From: Methylobacterium sp. NMS14P
GTDB taxonomy: Bacteria; Pseudomonadota; Alphaproteobacteria; Rhizobiales; Beijerinckiaceae
DNA: 64,000 bases
Assembly: GCF_028583545.1 (NCBI RefSeq)
Contig: NZ_CP087107.1
Location: 258,501 to 322,500, forward strand
Reading direction: 5' to 3'
In this document: piece after piece, positions 1 to 7,543 of the stretch
Layout: each line of letters starts with the position of its first letter
How positions within the stretch are numbered: position 1 is the first letter of the stretch
Notes under the pieces: generated by a model
Seen by the model: only the letters and a program-made list of their open reading frames with translations
Told to the model about the DNA's origin: nothing
Database searches by the model: none
Made by a program: the position numbers and the translations under genes

Positions 1-531
1 GCGGTCTTCCTCGCCTGCTTCGGCGATCCCGGGCTGCTGGCCCTGCGCGAGGTCTCACCGGTCCCGGTGGTGGGGATGCTCGAAGCGTCGTGCCGCGAGG
101 CCCAGCGGGTCGCCGGGCGCTACGCCATCGTGACCGGCGGGGCCCTGTGGAAGCCCATGCTCCGCGAGTGCGTCGCGAGCCTCGGCGTCGGTGACGGCCT
201 CGTGGGCATCCGGACGATCGCGCGCACCGGCGGCGAGATCGCCAAGGACCCGGAGGCGGCGCTGTCCGACCTCGCGTCGGCCTGCCGGGCCTGCGCCGAG
301 GAGGATCGCGCCGAGGCGGTGATCCTCGGCGGCGCCGCCCTGGTCGGCCTCGCCGCCCGCCTGCAGCCGCACGTGCCGGTCCCGGTCCTGTGCTCGGTCA
401 CGTCGGGGGTGACGGCGGTCGTCGCCGCCGCGGCCGCGCCCTACCGGCGCCCGCCCGCCGTCGCCGCGGACAATGTCGGTCTCGGCACCGCCCTCGCGAC
501 GCTGCTCGCGCCGCGCGAAGCCATCGTCTGA
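1..531 (+). CDS. Asp/Glu/hydantoin racemase family protein, probable allantoin racemase (5' end cut by the window)
   Basis: The reading frame is open from base 1, so the start lies outside the window; 176 residues are visible. The first visible residues contain ACFGDPGL, the strand carrying the first catalytic cysteine of the Asp/Glu/hydantoin racemase family. The second family cysteine is in VPVLCSVTSG near the C-terminus. Members with this motif interconvert hydantoin or allantoin enantiomers without cofactor in the cytoplasm. Genes downstream encode urate-to-allantoin enzymes, and HpxA-type allantoin racemases sit in such clusters, so allantoin racemase is the best inference. Hydantoin racemase remains possible. 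The gap to the next gene is about 100 bp on the same strand. Confidence 0.8.
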   Translation, partial: AVFLACFGDPGLLALREVSPVPVVGMLEASCREAQRVAGRYAIVTGGALWKPMLRECVASLGVGDGLVGIRTIARTGGEIAKDPEAALSDLASACRACAEEDRAEAVILGGAALVGLAARLQPHVPVPVLCSVTSGVTAVVAAAAAPYRRPPAVAADNVGLGTALATLLAPREAIV

Positions 532-630
532 GACGGGGCGGGCGGCCGCCGGCGCGAGACTGGCAGCCGTCCTGCATCGCTCGGAATCCAACGCCGCATC
601 CCGGATGGGGCATGCCATGTGGGGCCAGCC

Positions 631-1998
631 ATGACGATCCAGGCGCACCACGCGACCGACGTGCCGGCCCTCGCGGCGACCGCGCGCCTGGACGACGCCT
701 ACCGGCGGATCACGTGGCGGCTGCTGCCGTTCCTGATGGTCCTCTGGATCCTGTCCTGGATCGACCGGGTGAATATCGGCTTCGCCAAGCTGCAGATGCT
801 GGCCGAACTCCGCTTCAGCGAGACCGTCTACGGCATCGGCGCGGGGATCTTCTTCATCGGCTACTTCCTCTGCGAGGTGCCGAGCAACCTGCTGCTGGAG
901 CATATCGGCGCCCGGAAGACGATCGCGCGGATCACCCTGCTGTGGGGACTCTGCTGCGTGGCGATGATGTTCGTGACCGCGCCGGCGTTCTTCTACGTCC
1001 TGCGCTTCCTGCTCGGTGTCTTCGAGGCCGGATTCTATCCAGGGGTCATCTTGTACCTGACCTACTGGTATCCGAGCGAGCGCCGGGCCAAGGTGTTCGG
1101 GCTGTTCATGTCGGCCTCGGCGCTGGCCGGCGTCATCGGGGGGCCGCTCGCGGGCGCGATCATGTCGGGGATGCACGGCGTCAACGGCTGGTCCGGCTGG
1201 CAGTGGGTGTTCCTGCTCGAGGGCATCCCGTCGATCCTGGCCGGGATCGTCACGCTGTTCTACCTCACGGACCGGCCCGCCAAGGCCGGCTGGCTGACGG
1301 CGGAGCAGAAGGCGCTGGTCAAGGCCGACCTCGCGCGCGACGCCGCGGCCCTCGGCCACCGCGAGCACCGCATCCTCGCCTCGCTGAAGGACGCGCGCGT
1401 CTGGCAGTGCATCGCGATCTTCTTCTGCATCGTCACGGCGAACTCGGCCCTGACCTTCTTCGGCCCGAGCGTGGTGCGCGACGCCGGCTTCACCGACCCG
1501 CTGACGGTCGGCTGGATCATGTCGGCGGCCTATCTCTGCGGCGGCGCCGGGATGATCCTGAACGGCCGCCACTCGGACCGGACCGGCGAGGCGCGGCTGC
1601 ATTGCGGGGTCCCGGCCCTCGTCGGGGCGCTGGCCATCGCGCTCACCGGCGTCTTCATCGCGGGCGCCCCGGTCCTCGCGCTGCTCATGCTCGGGCTGGC
1701 GATCGTCGGCACGATGAGCGCGATCCCGGTGTTCTGGCAGATCCCCGGCCGCTTCCTGGCCGGGTCGGCGGCCGCGGCCGGCATCGCGCTCATCAACTCG
1801 GTGGCCAACCTCGCGGGCTTCGGAGCGCCGGCGGCGATGGGCTACCTGCGCGAGCAGACCGGCTCGGTCGCGACCGGCCTCTGGCTGGTCGCCGCCGTCG
1901 AGGCCGCGGCGCTCGTCCTGATCCTGGCCTTCGTCCCGCCGGCGACGCCGGAGATGGGGCGGCGCGCCCGGGCCCGCGCGGCGCACGAGCCGGCGTGA
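631..1998 (+). CDS. MFS transporter, anion:cation symporter family
   Basis: A 455-residue integral inner-membrane protein with about 12 hydrophobic segments. The motif GVFEAGFYPGVILYLTYWYP followed by SERRAKVFG in the first half is typical of the anion:cation symporter subfamily (tartrate, phthalate, galactonate, allantoate permeases). The N-terminal TM1 ends in SWIDRVNIGFAK, also a hallmark of this subfamily. Placement among urate-degradation genes suggests uptake of an organic anion such as urate, allantoin or a ureide; the substrate is inferred, not seen. The ATG at 631 is chosen with GGGG 7 bases upstream. An in-frame GTG at 619 would add four residues. Confidence 0.85.
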   Translation: MTIQAHHATDVPALAATARLDDAYRRITWRLLPFLMVLWILSWIDRVNIGFAKLQMLAELRFSETVYGIGAGIFFIGYFLCEVPSNLLLEHIGARKTIARITLLWGLCCVAMMFVTAPAFFYVLRFLLGVFEAGFYPGVILYLTYWYPSERRAKVFGLFMSASALAGVIGGPLAGAIMSGMHGVNGWSGWQWVFLLEGIPSILAGIVTLFYLTDRPAKAGWLTAEQKALVKADLARDAAALGHREHRILASLKDARVWQCIAIFFCIVTANSALTFFGPSVVRDAGFTDPLTVGWIMSAAYLCGGAGMILNGRHSDRTGEARLHCGVPALVGALAIALTGVFIAGAPVLALLMLGLAIVGTMSAIPVFWQIPGRFLAGSAAAAGIALINSVANLAGFGAPAAMGYLREQTGSVATGLWLVAAVEAAALVLILAFVPPATPEMGRRARARAAHEPA

Positions 1999-2023
1999 AC
2001 CGCAGCACGAGAGGGAGGCTTTC

Positions 2024-2590
2024 TTGGAACACGGACCCGACCGACACGCTCTGACGCGGCGCGGCCTCGTCGCGACGGGGCTCGGCGCCGCCGCCGCGGT
2101 CTCCGCGGGCCCGGCGCTGGCGCAGGGCACGCCCGCTCCGGCGGCGGCTCCGGCCAATGCTCCGGCCAATGCTCCGGCCGGTGCCCCGACCAAGCCCGGC
2201 ACGCTGAACACCGCGCCCGTCTCGCAGGCCGGCCTCTCGCCGCGGCTGACCCTGCACGCCATCGACAATTTCCACGGCACGCCCGGCGCCGGGATGGTCT
2301 GCGACCTCGCGATGCACGACGGCACCGGCTACCGGCCGATCCGGACGGTCACCACCGCGCCGAACGGCCGGACCGCCGAGCCGCTCCTGGTCGACGAGGC
2401 CTTCAAGGTGGGCCGCTACGAGCTGGTGCTGCACCTCGAGGCGTATTTCGCGGCCCTGGGCGTGAAGCTCCCGACCCCGAACTTCCTCGGCCTCGTGCCG
2501 ATCCGGTTCCGGATCCGCGACGCGAACCAGCGCCACCACCTGCCGGTCCTGTTCACGCCCTGGGGCTATTCCTACTACCGCGGCAGCTGA
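2024..2590 (+). CDS. Exported 5-hydroxyisourate hydrolase (transthyretin-like)
   Basis: 188 residues. A Tat-type signal (TRRGLVATG, then an Ala-rich core ending ALAQG near residue 35) is followed by an Ala/Pro/Asn linker to about residue 64 and a transthyretin-fold domain to the end. The three catalytic positions of HIU hydrolases are present: His in LTLHAID, Arg in NGRT and His in RHHLP. The C-terminal YRGS signature is intact. It should hydrolyse 5-hydroxyisourate to OHCU in the periplasm. The start is a TTG with GAGGGAGG 6 bases upstream. It lies 25 bp after the permease gene and 35 bp before a cytoplasmic paralogue, so the cell seems to have the same activity in two compartments. Confidence 0.88.
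   Translation: MEHGPDRHALTRRGLVATGLGAAAAVSAGPALAQGTPAPAAAPANAPANAPAGAPTKPGTLNTAPVSQAGLSPRLTLHAIDNFHGTPGAGMVCDLAMHDGTGYRPIRTVTTAPNGRTAEPLLVDEAFKVGRYELVLHLEAYFAALGVKLPTPNFLGLVPIRFRIRDANQRHHLPVLFTPWGYSYYRGS
2147..2182 (+). repeat. Three 12-bp coding tandem repeats in the linker of the exported HIU hydrolase
   Basis: The unit gctccggccaat occurs twice perfectly and a third time with a changed last codon. In frame it encodes APAN, APAN, APAG between signal peptide and catalytic domain. It probably forms a flexible spacer and could vary in copy number by slippage. Confidence 0.8.
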
Positions 2591-2625
2591 CCCGTCCGAT
2601 CCCCGACGCGACAAGGAGACCCGGC

Positions 2626-2979
2626 ATGGCGGGCATCACCACACACGTCCTCGACACCGATCGCGGCCGCCCCGTCGCGGGGGTCCGCATCGACTTCTCG
2701 GTCCTGGAGAACGGCCAGTGGCGGCTCGTGAAGAGCGTCGTCACCAACGCCGACGGCCGGACCGACGCGCCGATCCTCCCGGCCGACAAGGCCGAGACCG
2801 GCCAGTATCAGCTGGAATTCTTCGTCGACGCCTATTTCCAGACTCGCGCCGGCACCGCGGAGTCCGACATCTTCATCGACAACCCGGTCGTGCGGTTCGC
2901 CGTCTTCGACGCCAAGCAGCATTACCACGTGCCGATGCTGTGCGCCCCGTCGAGCTTCACCACCTATCGCGGAAGCTGA
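2626..2979 (+). CDS. uraH: 5-hydroxyisourate hydrolase
   Basis: 117 residues, the normal length for a cytoplasmic HIU hydrolase, with no signal peptide. It converts 5-hydroxyisourate to 2-oxo-4-hydroxy-4-carboxy-5-ureidoimidazoline (OHCU), the second step of urate breakdown. Expected active-site residues are visible: His7 in THVLD, Arg45 in DGRTD and His101 in HYHVP. The C-terminus is YRGS, the family signature separating it from true transthyretins. The ATG follows an AAGGAGA ribosome site. The OHCU decarboxylase gene starts 5 bp after its stop, so the two are surely co-transcribed. Confidence 0.95.
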   Translation: MAGITTHVLDTDRGRPVAGVRIDFSVLENGQWRLVKSVVTNADGRTDAPILPADKAETGQYQLEFFVDAYFQTRAGTAESDIFIDNPVVRFAVFDAKQHYHVPMLCAPSSFTTYRGS

Positions 2980-2984
2980 GCGGC

Positions 2985-3497
2985 ATGATCGACCTCGACC
3001 GCCTCAACGCCCTCGAGCGCGACGTCTTCGTCGCGTATCTCGGCGGCGTCTTCGAGCACGCGCCCTGGGTTGCCCGAGCCGCCCACGGCGCCGCGCCCTT
3101 CGCGAGCCTCGCCGATCTCCACGGGGCGATGATGGCGGCCGTGCGCGCGGCGCCGCCGGACGTGCGCCTGGCCTTCCTCAACGGCCATCCGGAACTCGCC
3201 GGTCCCGAGGCCCGGGCCCGGGCGATGACCGCCGATTCCGCGCAGGAGCAGGGCAGCGCCGGCCTCGACCGGCTGACGGAGGCGGACGCCGCGGCCTTCG
3301 ACCGGCTGAACGCCGCCTACCGGCACCGGTTCGGCTTCCCGTTCATCGTCGCCGTGCGCGGCCGGGACCTGCGCGAGATCCGCGCGCTGTTCGAGGAACG
3401 CCTCGCGCGCGCGGTCGCGGACGAGGAGGCGACGGCCCTGGAGGAGATCGGCGCGATCACCCGGATGCGGCTCGACCGGCTGGTGCGGCCGGCGTAG
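2985..3497 (+). CDS. uraD: OHCU decarboxylase
   Basis: 170 residues. The family decarboxylates OHCU to (S)-allantoin, completing urate conversion after HIU hydrolase. Visible family features are GGVFEHAPWVA near residue 17, the GHPELAG segment with the catalytic His, the following SAQEQGSAGLD with the catalytic Glu region, and FGFPFIVAVRG near the C-terminus. The frame is open upstream of 2985 but the ATG there, 5 bp after the uraH stop, gives the expected N-terminus. It is translationally close to uraH, and a possible FAD-dependent urate hydroxylase gene lies 93 bp downstream. Confidence 0.93.
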   Translation: MIDLDRLNALERDVFVAYLGGVFEHAPWVARAAHGAAPFASLADLHGAMMAAVRAAPPDVRLAFLNGHPELAGPEARARAMTADSAQEQGSAGLDRLTEADAAAFDRLNAAYRHRFGFPFIVAVRGRDLREIRALFEERLARAVADEEATALEEIGAITRMRLDRLVRPA

Positions 3498-3590
3498 CGC
3501 GGCGCCCCGCGGCGATTTCGATCTTGGCCGGCCGGTCGGGCGCGTCCATGCTGGGCGCGGTCGGGGCCGCCGTCCCCGTTCGAGGGCCGC

Positions 3591-4814
3591 ATGAAGCGAC
3601 TGGACGTGGCCGTCATCGGCGGCTCGATTGCCGGACTGACCGCGGCGTGCCTGCTCGCGCGGAGCGGCCACGCCGTCACGGTGTTCGAGCGGTCGGCGGC
3701 CGCGCTCACGGGCCGCGGGGCGGGGATCGTCACGCATCCCGGCCTCCGGGCGGTGCTGGCGCGCTGCGGTGCTCCGGCCGGGGCGGGCGATCTCGGCGTC
3801 ACCGTCGAGGGCCGCCGGGTCCTCGATCGGGACGGGGCCGTGATCGCGGAGCGGAGCCTGCCGCAGGTGCTGGCGAGCTGGGGACGGCTCTACGGCCTGC
3901 TCCTGGACGCCGTGCCCCCGGACAGCGTCCGCTACGGCGCGGCGCTCGCCGCGGTCGAGCCCGACGGCGCGCGCGTCGTTGCCTTCTTCGAGGACGGCCG
4001 CCGGATCTCCGCGGATCTCCTCGTCGGCGCCGACGGGCAGTTCTCGACGGTGCGGTCACAATTCCTGAGCGGTGTCGCGCCGCGCTACGCCGGCTACGTG
4101 GCGTGGCGCGCGGTCGTCGACGCGGCGGCCCTCTCGCCGGCGACCCGCGACGCAATCGGCGGCCATTTCGCCTTCTGCCTGCCGCCGGGCGAGCAGATCC
4201 TCGGCTATCCTGTCCCCGGGCGCGCGGACGGGGCCGCGGCCGCGCGCTCCTTCAACGCGGTCTGGTACCGGCCGACCGAGGAGGCCGCGCTCGCCGCGCT
4301 GCTGACCGATACCGGCGGCGTCCGCCACGCCCTCTCCATCCCGCCGGGCCGCATCAAGGCCGCGGTGCTGGAGTCGATGCGCGCCGACGCGGAGCGGATC
4401 CTCGCGCCGCCGTTCGCCGAGGTCATGCTGCGCGCCGATCAGCCGTTCCTGCAGGCGATCCTGGACATCGAGACGCCGACCATGATCCCGGCCCCCGGCG
4501 TTGCCCTGATCGGCGACGCCGCCTTCGTGGCCCGCCCCCATGTCGGGATGGGCGCGACCAAGGCCATGGAGGACGCCGCCGCCCTCGCGGACGCCCTGGA
4601 CGCGGCTGGCGGCGACGTGGACGCGGCGCTCACGGCCTTCGAGGCGCGCCGACGCGCCTACGGCGCGGCCGTCGTGGCGCGGGGACGCGATCTCGGCGCG
4701 TACCTGCAGGCGCAGCAGCGCGGCGCGGCCGAGCGGGCGGCGGCGGAGCGATTCCGCAGCCCCGAGGCGGTGATGGCCGGGACGGCGGTGCCGCCCGATA
4801 TCCGCCTCCCTTAA
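3591..4814 (+). CDS. FAD-dependent aromatic-ring monooxygenase, probable urate hydroxylase
   Basis: 407 residues of the class A flavoprotein monooxygenase family. The N-terminal Rossmann motif is VIGGSIAG (residues 8-15) and the second FAD motif is GDAAFVARPHVGMGATKAME from residue 308. The overall pattern (RGAGIVTHPGL, YAGYVAWRAV) resembles 2,6-dihydroxypyridine hydroxylase and HpxO-type urate hydroxylases. No cofactor-less urate oxidase is visible in the window. Because it follows HIU hydrolase and OHCU decarboxylase on the same strand, it most likely performs NADH-dependent oxidation of urate to 5-hydroxyisourate. Hydroxylation of another N-heterocycle is the main alternative. Its stop overlaps the convergent cupin gene's stop. 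Confidence 0.82.
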   Translation: MKRLDVAVIGGSIAGLTAACLLARSGHAVTVFERSAAALTGRGAGIVTHPGLRAVLARCGAPAGAGDLGVTVEGRRVLDRDGAVIAERSLPQVLASWGRLYGLLLDAVPPDSVRYGAALAAVEPDGARVVAFFEDGRRISADLLVGADGQFSTVRSQFLSGVAPRYAGYVAWRAVVDAAALSPATRDAIGGHFAFCLPPGEQILGYPVPGRADGAAAARSFNAVWYRPTEEAALAALLTDTGGVRHALSIPPGRIKAAVLESMRADAERILAPPFAEVMLRADQPFLQAILDIETPTMIPAPGVALIGDAAFVARPHVGMGATKAMEDAAALADALDAAGGDVDAALTAFEARRRAYGAAVVARGRDLGAYLQAQQRGAAERAAAERFRSPEAVMAGTAVPPDIRLP

Positions 4815-5239
4815 GCCGCGCGGCGGGTCGCCTCGGCGCGCACGGCGGCCGGGAGCGCGAGCGGCGGGTTCGCGCTGTCCAGGAACTCGACGGTGGTGAA
4901 GATCAGCTCGGTGTCGCCGATATTGGCGAGGTCGTGGGTCATCGACTCGCCCGGCCCGAACGACAGGTGCTGGATGTCGCCCGCGCGGTAATCGACCTCC
5001 GCGACCCGCCCGTCGCCGTAGTGCGAGCGGGCGCGCCCCGCCGTCACCGCGGTCCAGAAATAGTCGAGCACGTGCGTGTGGAAGCCGATCCGGTCGCCGG
5101 GCGCCAGGACGATGGTCCAGACCCGGCAGCGGTCATCCTCCGAGAGCAGCCGGGTGCCGACGCAGCCGTTGTCCCGCGCCGCCGCGTATTCCTGTGCCAA
5201 GTGGGGCGGCAGCGCCGCCGGTTCCGTTCCCTGGGTCAT
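4811..5239 (-). CDS. Cupin-domain protein
   Basis: 142 residues with a single cupin barrel. The first metal-binding motif is seen as GDRIGFHTHVLDYF and the second as GESMTHDLANIGDTE. It is likely a small cytoplasmic metal-binding enzyme or sensor; no substrate can be assigned. Related small cupins occur beside ring-oxygenase and ureide genes (for example ureidoglycolate-type enzymes), so a role in the adjacent catabolic block is possible. It reads convergently to the FAD monooxygenase, the two genes sharing the palindromic bases TTAA as overlapping stop codons. A GGAGGAACGC ribosome site precedes the ATG. Confidence 0.75.
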   Translation of the reverse strand: MTQGTEPAALPPHLAQEYAAARDNGCVGTRLLSEDDRCRVWTIVLAPGDRIGFHTHVLDYFWTAVTAGRARSHYGDGRVAEVDYRAGDIQHLSFGPGESMTHDLANIGDTELIFTTVEFLDSANPPLALPAAVRAEATRRAA

Positions 5240-5362
5240 GGCGTTCCTCCGGCCCGCGAGGCTAACGCAGTTCCCGCGAAAGTCATCGCCGCGGCGGCCT
5301 ACTCCGGTGACGCGGGCGGGCCCGCCCGGCGCGTCCCGTGATCCGGGGATCCCGGGACGGAC

Positions 5363-6055
5363 CTACAGCGCGCCGGCCGAACCCGCCGCCGTCACCACCC
5401 GGCGGTGGGTCGCGAGCAGCCCCGGCAGGGCGGCGTCCAGCATCGCGGCGCGGACCGCGTCGCGGTCGGCCGTGCCGTCGATGCCGTAGACCCGCGAGCG
5501 CAGGCCGACATAGACCAGGGCGCCGTGGATGCCGAACAGGAGCTCGAACTCGTCGGCGGCGAGCGGCTGCGCCTCCGGATCCGGCAGGTTCGACTCGGCG
5601 CGCATTCCGGCGAGCAGCGGCGCGAAGATGCGCGCGCGGACCATGCCGAGGTAGCGGCTCGGCAGATCGAACCCCTTGAGACCCGCCGAGACGAAGATCC
5701 GCAGCCACGCGTAGTCGTCGATCCGGCGCTGGTAGTCGATCTCGAAGCGCCGGAAGCGCTCGAGGACGGGGAGCGCGCGATCGCGCACTGCGGCCTCCCA
5801 GCCGGGATCCCAGCGCTTGAGGTAGACCTCCTCGTAGATGCGCTCGATCAGCGCCGCCTTGGTCGGGAAGTAGCGGAACAGCAGCGGCTGCGTGATGCCG
5901 AGCCGGCGGGCGAGTTCCCGGGTGTGCCCGTCGAGCCCGACCTCGGCGAAGTAGGCGACCGCGCCCTCGACGATCTGGCGCTCGCGGGCCTCGGGCGTCA
6001 GCCGCCGGCCGGTCGGTACGCGACCGCCACTGTCCGCCGGCCTGCTTGACGCCAT
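5363..6055 (-). CDS. TetR/AcrR family transcriptional regulator
   Basis: 230 residues. The N-terminal helix-turn-helix is clear at about residues 45-66 (TRELARRLGITQPLLFRYF), preceded by the usual helix with AYFAEVGLDG. The C-terminal ligand-binding part has no recognisable subfamily motif. It is divergent from the molybdenum hydroxylase operon across about 98 bp, the usual layout for a repressor of the adjacent catabolic operon. The inducer would be the hydroxylase substrate or product; this is inference. Confidence 0.88.
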   Translation of the reverse strand: MASSRPADSGGRVPTGRRLTPEARERQIVEGAVAYFAEVGLDGHTRELARRLGITQPLLFRYFPTKAALIERIYEEVYLKRWDPGWEAAVRDRALPVLERFRRFEIDYQRRIDDYAWLRIFVSAGLKGFDLPSRYLGMVRARIFAPLLAGMRAESNLPDPEAQPLAADEFELLFGIHGALVYVGLRSRVYGIDGTADRDAVRAAMLDAALPGLLATHRRVVTAAGSAGAL

Positions 6056-6069
6056 CTCGGTTTCGCCTT

Positions 6070-6091
6070 CTATTGAGCGAACGATAAATAG
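6070..6091. promoter_or_regulatory. Candidate operator between TetR gene and Mo-hydroxylase operon
   Basis: The divergent intergenic region has a local AT-rich patch with inverted arms CTATT (6070-6074) and AATAG (6087-6091) around gagcgaacgata. It is the only dyad I see between the two starts and its size suits a TetR dimer. The arms are short, so this is tentative. Confidence 0.3.
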
Positions 6092-6153
6092 AGGCTTCCA
6101 GCCTGTCCCATCGGGGCGGTCATGGGCAAGCCCGTCGGGAGGAGGACCAGGGC

Positions 6154-7026
6154 TTGAAGGCGCCCGACTTCGCCTACGCGCGTCCGGCCTCGCTCGACGC
6201 CGCCTTGGCCCTGCTCGCCGAGCACGGGGAGGACGCCGTTCCCCTCGCGGGCGGCCAGAGCCTCGTCACGGCGCTCAACATGCGGCTCTCGGCACCCGGC
6301 CTGCTGGTCGACCTGAACGCGATTCCCGAGCTCACCGGCGTCTCGGAGGCCGGCGGCGCCGTGCGGATCGGCGCCATGACGCGCCACCGCGACGTCGGGA
6401 CCGCGGCGATCGTGCGCGAGCGCCTGCCGCTGCTCGCCGCCGCCCTGCCCCACATCGCCCATCCGGCGATCCGCAACCGCGGCACGATCGGCGGCTCGGT
6501 GGCGCTGGCCGACCCGGCCACCGAGTGGCCCGCCTGCTGCCTCGCCGCGGGCGCCTCGATCGTGGTGCGCGGGCCCGGGGCCGAGCGGCGCGTCCCGGCG
6601 GACGATTTCTTCCAGGGCCTCTACACGACGGCCCTGGAGCCCGGCGAGATCGTCACGGCGATCGAGTTCCCGGTGCCGGGGGCCGACGCGGTCTGGGGCT
6701 TCGAGGAATTGTCGCGCCGCCACGGCGACTACGCCCTCGTCGGCCTCGCGGCGACCGGGCGGCGGTTGGCGGGCGGCCTGTCGGACCTGCGCCTCGCCTT
6801 CTTCGGCGTGGCCGACCGGCCGGTGCTCGCCCGCGCCGCCGCGGCGGCCCTGGAGGCCGGCGACCTCGCGGGCGCCCAGGCGGCGCTCGCCGGCGAGCTC
6901 GACCCGCCGGACGATCCGACGACCCGGGCCGCGACGCGGCTCCACCTCGCCCGCGTGATCCTCGGCCGCGTGGCGGCGAAGATGCGCGGCGGCAGCGCGC
7001 AGGAGGGCGGTCCCGATGGCGTCTGA
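6154..7026 (+). CDS. Molybdenum hydroxylase, FAD-binding medium subunit (CoxM/XdhB-like)
   Basis: 290 residues. The N-terminal FAD domain carries the family motif AGGQSLVTALNMRL near residue 33 and the second flavin motif RNRGTIGGSVALADP near residue 108. It passes electrons from the 2Fe-2S subunit to an acceptor in CO dehydrogenase / xanthine dehydrogenase type complexes. The start is TTG at 6154 with GGGAGGAGGA 7 bases upstream. The next cistron starts 11 bp before its stop, so the complex is co-translated. Substrate is discussed under the large subunit. Confidence 0.92.
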   Translation: MKAPDFAYARPASLDAALALLAEHGEDAVPLAGGQSLVTALNMRLSAPGLLVDLNAIPELTGVSEAGGAVRIGAMTRHRDVGTAAIVRERLPLLAAALPHIAHPAIRNRGTIGGSVALADPATEWPACCLAAGASIVVRGPGAERRVPADDFFQGLYTTALEPGEIVTAIEFPVPGADAVWGFEELSRRHGDYALVGLAATGRRLAGGLSDLRLAFFGVADRPVLARAAAAALEAGDLAGAQAALAGELDPPDDPTTRAATRLHLARVILGRVAAKMRGGSAQEGGPDGV

Positions 7027-7543
7027 GTGCCCCGACCGCGCGCACGCGGTCGCCTTCACGCTGAACGGCGAGACCGTGCGGGCGCATGTCCCCGCCCGGA
7101 TGCATCTCGGCGACCTGCTGCGCCAGTCCTTCGGCCTCACCGGCGTGCATCTCGGCTGCGAGCACGGCGTGTGCGGCGCCTGCACGATCCTGGTCGACGG
7201 CCGGGCGGTGCGATCCTGCCTGATGCTCGGCGTCCAGGCCGACGGCGCCACCGTCGAGACCGTGGAGGGCCTGACCGAGAGCGGGCGCATCCGCGACCTG
7301 CAGGACGCCTTTCACGTCCGCAACGCCCTGCAGTGCGGCTACTGTACCCCCGGCATGCTGGTGACGGCCGCCGAGCTCCTGGACGACGCGGACGCGGCGG
7401 CCTCGCGCGAGGCGATCCGCGCGGCGATCGCGGGGAATTACTGCCGCTGCACCGGCTACCACGCCATCGTCGACGCCATCGCGTCGACCGCCGAGGCGCG
7501 TCGGCAAGGTCGCCCGAATGCCGGCCGGGAGGCCGCCGAATGA
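7016..7543 (+). CDS. Molybdenum hydroxylase, 2Fe-2S small subunit (CoxS/XdhA-like)
   Basis: 175 residues. An N-terminal plant-type ferredoxin domain has ligands Cys48, Cys53, Cys56 and Cys68 (GCEHGVCGAC). The C-terminal four-helix domain has Cys107, Cys110, Cys143 and Cys145 (QCGYCTPGM and NYCRCTGY). All eight iron-sulfur ligands are present, so the subunit should be functional. It relays electrons from the molybdopterin site to the FAD subunit. Overlaps with both neighbours (11 bp upstream, ATGA downstream) indicate translational coupling. Confidence 0.95.
   Translation: MASECPDRAHAVAFTLNGETVRAHVPARMHLGDLLRQSFGLTGVHLGCEHGVCGACTILVDGRAVRSCLMLGVQADGATVETVEGLTESGRIRDLQDAFHVRNALQCGYCTPGMLVTAAELLDDADAAASREAIRAAIAGNYCRCTGYHAIVDAIASTAEARRQGRPNAGREAAE

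Noticed and set aside
55..2325. 756-residue minus-strand open frame over the racemase and MFS genes
   Set aside because: Arg/Asp/Gly-rich composition of an antisense shadow, no domain, and it lies opposite clear coding genes.
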